Part shown: one piece after another, positions 4,440 to 8,466 of the stretch
Position numbering within the stretch: position 1 is the first letter of the stretch
Layout: each line of letters starts with the position of its first letter
Origin: Fusobacteriota bacterium
Lineage (GTDB): Bacteria; Fusobacteriota; Fusobacteriia; Fusobacteriales; Fusobacteriaceae
Length of the DNA: 8,466 nucleotides
NCBI GenBank assembly: GCA_023389595.1
Contig: JAEWEF010000024.1
Location: 1-8,466, forward strand
Direction: 5' to 3'
Notes under the pieces: generated by a model
The model's input: only the letters and a program-made list of their open reading frames with translations
Databases searched by the model: none
Told to the model about the DNA's origin: nothing
Translations under genes and position numbers: made by a program

Positions 4440-5896
4440 TAATCGAAAAACAATTCCAAAGTTTTTTCGTCCGTTTTTTTACCTATGAGTGAACCAACTA
4501 TAAAAACTGTTAAAGAAACAACTAAAGAAGGAACAATGTTATGCATTTGGTATATGTTCATACCAGTTATAGATAAGTATAAGTAAAACGACGAACCAAA
4601 AATTATAGAACTAATTACTCCAGTTGCATTCGCTCCACGCCAATAAAGTCCTAAAAGTAACGGACATAAAAATACAATTTCCTGTCCAGCAAGTGAAAAA
4701 AGATTTACCCACACTATAAGACTTATAGGTTTTATAGAAAGTAAAAATACAACAATTCCTATGCTAAGTGAAATAAAGAGACTAACCTTTTTAATATGTT
4801 CGTTGTCAGCCTTCTTATTTATGTATTCAGTATAGATATCTTTTACAAGCGTTGAAGATATCATAATCAATAACGAATCTACAGAAGACATTATTGCCGC
4901 CAAAGGTCCACCTATAAATATTCCGGCTAAAACTGGGTGTAAATGATTTAATGCCAGAGTTGGTATTATCGTATCACCAACTTTTAAATCCGGTTCTATA
5001 GCTAGACCAAGTATGCCTACAAAATGCATACCAAGAATTAAAATTCCGACGACTGAAGTCCCTATTATCATCGCTCTGTGCATAGCTTTCGTATCTTTAA
5101 ACGCCATACACCTAATTACATTTGACGGAAGAGCAAGCACTCCTATACCGACAAGCACCCAAAACGACATTATAAAAGGTTTAGCAATATTGCCGCCAGA
5201 TGACGGAGTCAACAATGCAGGGTTAATTTCCTTTATCTTCATCATAATATTATGCATACCGTTTCCGTCTCTAAGTATTACAAAAAATAAAACGATAGTT
5301 GCAACGAGCATAACAACAGTCTGTATAGCATCCGTTATCGTTACGGCCCTGAATCCTCCTATGGTTGTGTATATGATAACAACGGCTGCAAATATAATTA
5401 ATCCAACTATGTACGGTATTCCAAGCAAGCTTTCAAAAAGGCGTGCACCACCAATAAATTGTGCAACGATTGCTCCTACAAAAAATACAATCAATAAAAT
5501 TGAACTAAGTATCACAACGATATCGTTATTGTATCTTTTTTTTACAATATCAAATATTGTTACGGCTCCTAGTTTTCTTGATAGTATGGCCAGTTTTTTC
5601 CCAAGTATGCCGAGAGTAAAAAATGCAGTTGGAACTTGTATGCAGGCAAGAAGAACCCAGCCTAAACCAGTTTGATAGGCAACTCCGGGTCCGCCAATGA
5701 AAGAGCTGGCTCCAACATATGTTGCAACTATGGTCATGGCAAGTACGAATCCGCCAGTGCTCCTATTTCCTAGAAAATATTCTTTCATAAAATTTTTGCT
5801 CGTATGTTTGCCTTTACTTACATGATGAGCAATGTATAACATTGATACAAGGTAGATTACTATTGGTGCCACACTGAGCCAGTTTATTTTACTCAT
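4439..5896 (-). CDS. panF: Sodium/pantothenate symporter PanF
   Basis: An integral membrane protein of the solute:sodium symporter family that imports pantothenate (vitamin B5), the coenzyme A precursor, driven by sodium. The 485-residue protein has about a dozen hydrophobic helices. Diagnostic PanF stretches are FLGNRSTGGFVLAMTIVATY (41-60), SSFIGGPGVAYQTGLGWVLL, VGAIVAQFIGGARL, YTTIGGFRAVTITDAIQ, and the family signature AAIMSSVDSLLIMISSTLVK near the middle of the C-terminal half. Length is near the E. coli protein. The start is the ATG at 5896, about ten bases after GGAGA. A TTG three codons upstream sits too close to that site. The ATG overlaps the DUF997 stop by 8 nt, indicating translational coupling. 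The yhdT-panF pairing is known from E. coli, which supports the specific substrate call over a generic symporter. Confidence 0.93.
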   Translation of the reverse strand: MSKINWLSVAPIVIYLVSMLYIAHHVSKGKHTSKNFMKEYFLGNRSTGGFVLAMTIVATYVGASSFIGGPGVAYQTGLGWVLLACIQVPTAFFTLGILGKKLAILSRKLGAVTIFDIVKKRYNNDIVVILSSILLIVFFVGAIVAQFIGGARLFESLLGIPYIVGLIIFAAVVIIYTTIGGFRAVTITDAIQTVVMLVATIVLFFVILRDGNGMHNIMMKIKEINPALLTPSSGGNIAKPFIMSFWVLVGIGVLALPSNVIRCMAFKDTKAMHRAMIIGTSVVGILILGMHFVGILGLAIEPDLKVGDTIIPTLALNHLHPVLAGIFIGGPLAAIMSSVDSLLIMISSTLVKDIYTEYINKKADNEHIKKVSLFISLSIGIVVFLLSIKPISLIVWVNLFSLAGQEIVFLCPLLLGLYWRGANATGVISSIIFGSSFYLYLSITGMNIYQMHNIVPSLVVSLTVFIVGSLIGKKTDEKTLELFFD

Positions 5897-6185
5897 CTGT
5901 ATCAATCTCCTTTTTATTTTCTTTTTTATCTACATCAAATTCGTCGAGATCAATATCCTTAAAAAATATTTTTACTGCAAGATAAACGAGTATATTTATT
6001 AAAATTAGTCCCAATACACAAGAATAGAAAAACCAAGCCGGCATACCAAGTACGTAGCTGTAATCTTCAACATTTTCTGGAGCGTATATGTATGCAAAAT
6101 AGTACCACCAAGCAAAATATATAACATAAAGCACGACTGTTATTATGGCTTCTTTTTCAAGTTGCTTTTTATATTTTTTGTTCAT
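5889..6185 (-). CDS. yhdT: YhdT/DUF997 small membrane protein
   Basis: A 98-residue inner-membrane protein with two hydrophobic helices at about 13-34 and 50-74. The second starts in the conserved-looking GMPAWFFYSC motif of the YhdT/DUF997 family, and a charged Lys/Asp/Glu tail follows (about 76-98). The family is usually found next to PanF, as here, and is presumed to assist the symporter; no direct role has been shown to my knowledge. The ribosome binding site AGGAG is fused with the stop codon of the kinase gene 8 nt upstream, and the 3' end overlaps panF by 8 nt. The family call rests on topology, the GMPAWFF motif and the neighbour. The tail is highly charged, but nothing appears broken. 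Confidence 0.88.
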   Translation of the reverse strand: MNKKYKKQLEKEAIITVVLYVIYFAWWYYFAYIYAPENVEDYSYVLGMPAWFFYSCVLGLILINILVYLAVKIFFKDIDLDEFDVDKKENKKEIDTDE

Positions 6186-6193
6186 AATATCTC

Positions 6194-7663
6194 CTAGTAA
6201 TTATAGAAAAGACTTTTCCCTATAAATTCTTTTAATAGCGAATCGTCCGGAACTAAATCATCATCTACAGCTAAAAAACAGTTTAACAGATTAATAAGCC
6301 TTCTACTTTCTTGATAATTAGGGCTATCACTTTTAACTTTTAGCAATTCTTTAATTGCAATATTTTTTAGAACGGAAAGTTCATATACCAGGCTTGAATT
6401 AAACATAATGTCTGCATCTTCTTGATAAGGGAAGATATATTTTTCTTCTCCAGCTCTTACGCTTTCCCACATGCCAAGAGTTTCTTCCACGCTTGCATTT
6501 CTTGAAAGTCCATCCCTCACAAGTCTTCTAATTTTTCTGACATCAGTAGTTGCAACTCTGTTGTGTGAATCTATATTTATTTGAGACAAACAACTCACAT
6601 AAATTTTAAATTTTACTTCCTTAGGTATTCTATAAGTTAGCTCCTCATTTAGTCCGTGTATACCTTCTATAATTATCAGCCCATTTTTATTTAAGCTAAC
6701 TTTTTTAGTAAAACTTTCTCTTTCTCCACTGATAAAATTGTAAATTGGAATTTCTGCCTCACCTTTTTCTATTAAGTCGATAAGATTTTGATTCAGAAGT
6801 TCAATATCAAGTGCCTTTATAGTTTCAAAATCTTTCTGCCCATTTTCATCTACAGGTATCTTCGATCTACCTATATAATAATTATCGAGAGAGATTACAA
6901 CGGGTTCTATTTCGAATGCACGCAAACTCAAATATAATTTATTACTAAAAGTAGTTTTACCAGAAGATGAAGGACCGGCTATAGTTATAAGTTTAATATT
7001 TTCAGTACTTTTTATTTTGTGTGCTATCTCGGCAATTCTATTGTTATGTAAAACTTCATTTATTCTGATAAGCATTCTAATTTCATTGTTTATTATTTTT
7101 TCGTTAAGACTACCAATGTAGTCAACATCCATAATTTTATTCCAGATTCTCGTATTTTTAAAAACTTCAACAAGTTTTGGTTTATCACTAAATTTTCTAT
7201 CATTAGAATATTTTAAGTTTGCAACTTTAAGTAAAAATCCGTCCCTATATTTAACAAGCTCAAAATCCTTTAATATACTTACGTCCGTATATATTTTTTC
7301 ATAAAAAAACTCCTCATATCCGTCCATTTCGTATACAAGAACATTTGCAACCAAACTGTTGTTTAAAAGTTTTGCCACAGCTTTTCTACCAAGCTCTTCA
7401 GCCTTACCTCTAAGTTCTTCATATGTATATTTTTTTTCGACTATTTCAGTTTTACTATCTATCAACTCTTGCATTCTATTTTTTATATTTTTAAGATGTT
7501 CTCCTGTAAGCCCTTCATGAAAATCGATTTCACCAAAAAAATAATGATTGATGGTATGATTTATGACACATTTTCTATCCGGATAAATATCTTTTAAAGC
7601 CTTGACAAGTACAAGTTTTAAAGTTTCCATATATTTTCTCATATTAAAATTATTTTCTTGCAA
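6194..7663 (-). CDS. Uridine-kinase-like nucleoside kinase with ThrRS-like N-terminus
   Basis: A 489-residue cytosolic protein with two parts. The C-terminal half is a phosphoribulokinase/uridine kinase P-loop domain: Walker A GPSSSGKT (230-237), DNYY (260-263), the strand and loop IIIEGIHGLN (330-339), and a tail with MW.SVR.GEEK..FP typical of these large nucleoside kinases. It should phosphorylate a nucleoside with NTP; uridine is likely but the substrate is not proven. The N-terminal ~100 residues resemble the second additional domain of threonyl-tRNA synthetase (ALKDIYPD...GEIDFHEGLT, then KYTYEEL), but the editing HxxxH pair is missing. The TGS domain often seen in long relatives is absent. 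I choose a TTG start (7663), eight bases after GAGGAGG, overlapping yaaA by 14 nt. A later ATG (7642) has no ribosome binding site, and the ATG at 7726 lies deep inside yaaA. Confidence 0.88.
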   Translation of the reverse strand: MQENNFNMRKYMETLKLVLVKALKDIYPDRKCVINHTINHYFFGEIDFHEGLTGEHLKNIKNRMQELIDSKTEIVEKKYTYEELRGKAEELGRKAVAKLLNNSLVANVLVYEMDGYEEFFYEKIYTDVSILKDFELVKYRDGFLLKVANLKYSNDRKFSDKPKLVEVFKNTRIWNKIMDVDYIGSLNEKIINNEIRMLIRINEVLHNNRIAEIAHKIKSTENIKLITIAGPSSSGKTTFSNKLYLSLRAFEIEPVVISLDNYYIGRSKIPVDENGQKDFETIKALDIELLNQNLIDLIEKGEAEIPIYNFISGERESFTKKVSLNKNGLIIIEGIHGLNEELTYRIPKEVKFKIYVSCLSQINIDSHNRVATTDVRKIRRLVRDGLSRNASVEETLGMWESVRAGEEKYIFPYQEDADIMFNSSLVYELSVLKNIAIKELLKVKSDSPNYQESRRLINLLNCFLAVDDDLVPDDSLLKEFIGKSLFYNY

Positions 7664-8390
7664 TTCCTTTTCCTCCTCTCGTAAAAATATAATTTTTTTC
7701 GTCCGACATATCCTCTCTAAAAACATAACCTCTTTCGTTAAATTTTTTTATATCTTCCGCATTTTCAATACAGTTTTTTATAACATAATCTAGCATACAT
7801 CCGCGTGCCTGTTTTGCATAACTACTAACTATTTTCATTTTTTTGCCGTCATCTTCATAAAAGGCTACGTTAATCATTTTTGTTTTAACTATTTTAGAAA
7901 ACTCTGAAGATGCTAGATTTAATATAGTTTCGTTGTTAAATTTTTCAAAGAAAATATTTACATCTTCATTCCAAAAGCTATATAAATTTTTTTCGAGTAA
8001 ATTTATTGTCATATCCAGTCTGTAAAATTTTGTCATCGAAAATGCTTTTAACACTCCATAAAAAGCCGATAAAATCAAAACGTTGTCGGCAATATATTCC
8101 ATGCTTTTTTCGTTGTAATAATTTAAATTCAACTCCTTGTAGGCGACTCCGTTATACATAAAAATTGCTGGAACTCTGTCATTTTTTTCAAAGTTTTGTA
8201 TATTGTATAAAGTTTCTTCCAACAAATTGTTTTTTATTTTAAAAATTTCTGATATTTCTTCTTTTTTTAATTTTTTTAAAGTTTGCAATAAAAAATCAGT
8301 TTTGTCTGGGAATAGAATTTCACAACAGAATTTATCGTCGTAATTTCTATCATTCTTCATTTCCTTGCTTGGTGAAAAAATTATCTTCAT
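7650..8390 (-). CDS. yaaA: Peroxide stress protein YaaA (DUF328/UPF0246)
   Basis: A 246-residue cytosolic protein. In E. coli, YaaA lowers intracellular unincorporated iron during hydrogen peroxide stress and so limits Fenton damage to DNA and proteins; its mechanism is not fully known. Family marks visible here are the N-terminal MKIIFSPSKEM (1-11), PAIFMYNGVAYKEL (74-87), LSAFYGVLKAF...YRLDMTI (108-129), NLASSEFSK (158-166), and YAKQARGCMLDYVIKN (191-206), matching the conserved basic ARG-containing segment. Length is close to the usual 250 or so. The start is the ATG at 8390, preceded by AAGGAG; the frame extends eight codons further to a GTG, which would fall before the Shine-Dalgarno. 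It is the first gene of the operon with the kinase, DUF997 protein and PanF. Its stop lies inside the kinase start region. Confidence 0.93.
   Translation of the reverse strand: MKIIFSPSKEMKNDRNYDDKFCCEILFPDKTDFLLQTLKKLKKEEISEIFKIKNNLLEETLYNIQNFEKNDRVPAIFMYNGVAYKELNLNYYNEKSMEYIADNVLILSAFYGVLKAFSMTKFYRLDMTINLLEKNLYSFWNEDVNIFFEKFNNETILNLASSEFSKIVKTKMINVAFYEDDGKKMKIVSSYAKQARGCMLDYVIKNCIENAEDIKKFNERGYVFREDMSDEKNYIFTRGGKGIARK
7672..7678 (-). promoter_or_regulatory. RBS inside yaaA deciding the kinase TTG start
   Basis: GAGGAGG on the minus strand, eight bases before the TTG at 7663-7661, within the last codons of yaaA. It is the strongest argument that the kinase starts at TTG and is coupled to yaaA translation. 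Confidence 0.75.
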
Positions 8391-8416
8391 AACAACTCCT
8401 TTTTTATCGTCCACAC

Positions 8417-8425
8417 ATTATACCA
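8417..8425 (-). promoter_or_regulatory. Extended -10 promoter of the yaaA operon
   Basis: On the minus strand TGG precedes a perfect TATAAT (8422-8417), an extended -10 element. The region 17 bases upstream has no good -35 (CTAATT), which fits extended -10 promoters. Transcription would start near 8410, leaving a leader of about 20 bases before the yaaA ATG. It overlaps a plus-strand promoter on the opposite side. Confidence 0.7.
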
Positions 8426-8432
8426 TATTTTT

Positions 8433-8461
8433 TTAACAAAATTAGAATTTTATGCTAAAAT
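8433..8461 (+). promoter_or_regulatory. Divergent promoter for a gene beyond the window
   Basis: On the plus strand TTAACA (8433-8438), a 17-base spacer, and TAAAAT (8456-8461) preceded by TGC form a good extended -10 promoter. It points out of the window, so a divergent gene starting after 8466 is predicted. A TATAAT at the very end (8461-8466) is an alternative -10. Confidence 0.5.
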
Positions 8462-8466
8462 ATAAT

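Noticed and set aside
5013..5675. 220-codon plus-strand open frame opposite panF
   Set aside because: It is antisense to conserved PanF membrane helices. Its composition is the mirror of the symporter codons and no independent start signal is seen.

Overview
The window is very AT-rich and every gene in it lies on the minus strand. It looks like a chromosomal stretch from a low-GC anaerobe. I favour a Fusobacterium-like organism (Fusobacteriota). The reasons are the MutL opening (LDESVSNAIAAGEVVENP), the RlmH ending (EQIYRWF...NNIKYHK), and a short-signal lipoprotein encoded in the mutL operon. This placement rests on family resemblance from memory. A low-GC Firmicute is the main alternative.

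Reading in the direction of transcription (high to low coordinates), there are three transcription units. Unit 1 (about 8425 to 4411) starts at an extended -10 promoter that overlaps a divergent plus-strand promoter for a gene outside the window. It encodes YaaA (peroxide stress), a uridine-kinase-like P-loop nucleoside kinase with a ThrRS-like N-terminus, a small YhdT/DUF997 membrane protein, and the PanF sodium/pantothenate symporter. The genes overlap or nearly touch, and the unit ends at a perfect hairpin terminator.

Unit 2 (about 4390 to 3812) is a small unit with no recognised function. It has a strong TTGAAA-17-TATTAT promoter, an inverted repeat abutting the -35, an 8-bp palindrome in the 5' leader, a 36-codon ORF with four cysteines, a 58-codon charged ORF, and its own terminator. 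Both ORFs have strong Shine-Dalgarno sequences. It is the least explained part of the window.

Unit 3 (about 3768 to beyond position 1) starts at a TTGAAA-17-TTTAAT promoter. It encodes MutL (mismatch repair, endonuclease-type), RlmH (23S rRNA pseudouridine methyltransferase, apparently TTG-started), a very acidic DUF1292-like protein, a DUF1934-like beta-barrel protein, and a lipoprotein that runs off the window edge.

Apart from the small unit the region is housekeeping. I see no mobile element, CRISPR array, rRNA or tRNA. The only stretch over 300 bases without a recognised gene is 4084-4438, and it holds the regulatory elements and 36-codon ORF of unit 2 plus the panF terminator. Several starts differ from the longest open frame: mutL, rlmH, the kinase, yaaA, panF and the 58-codon ORF all have better-supported internal starts.
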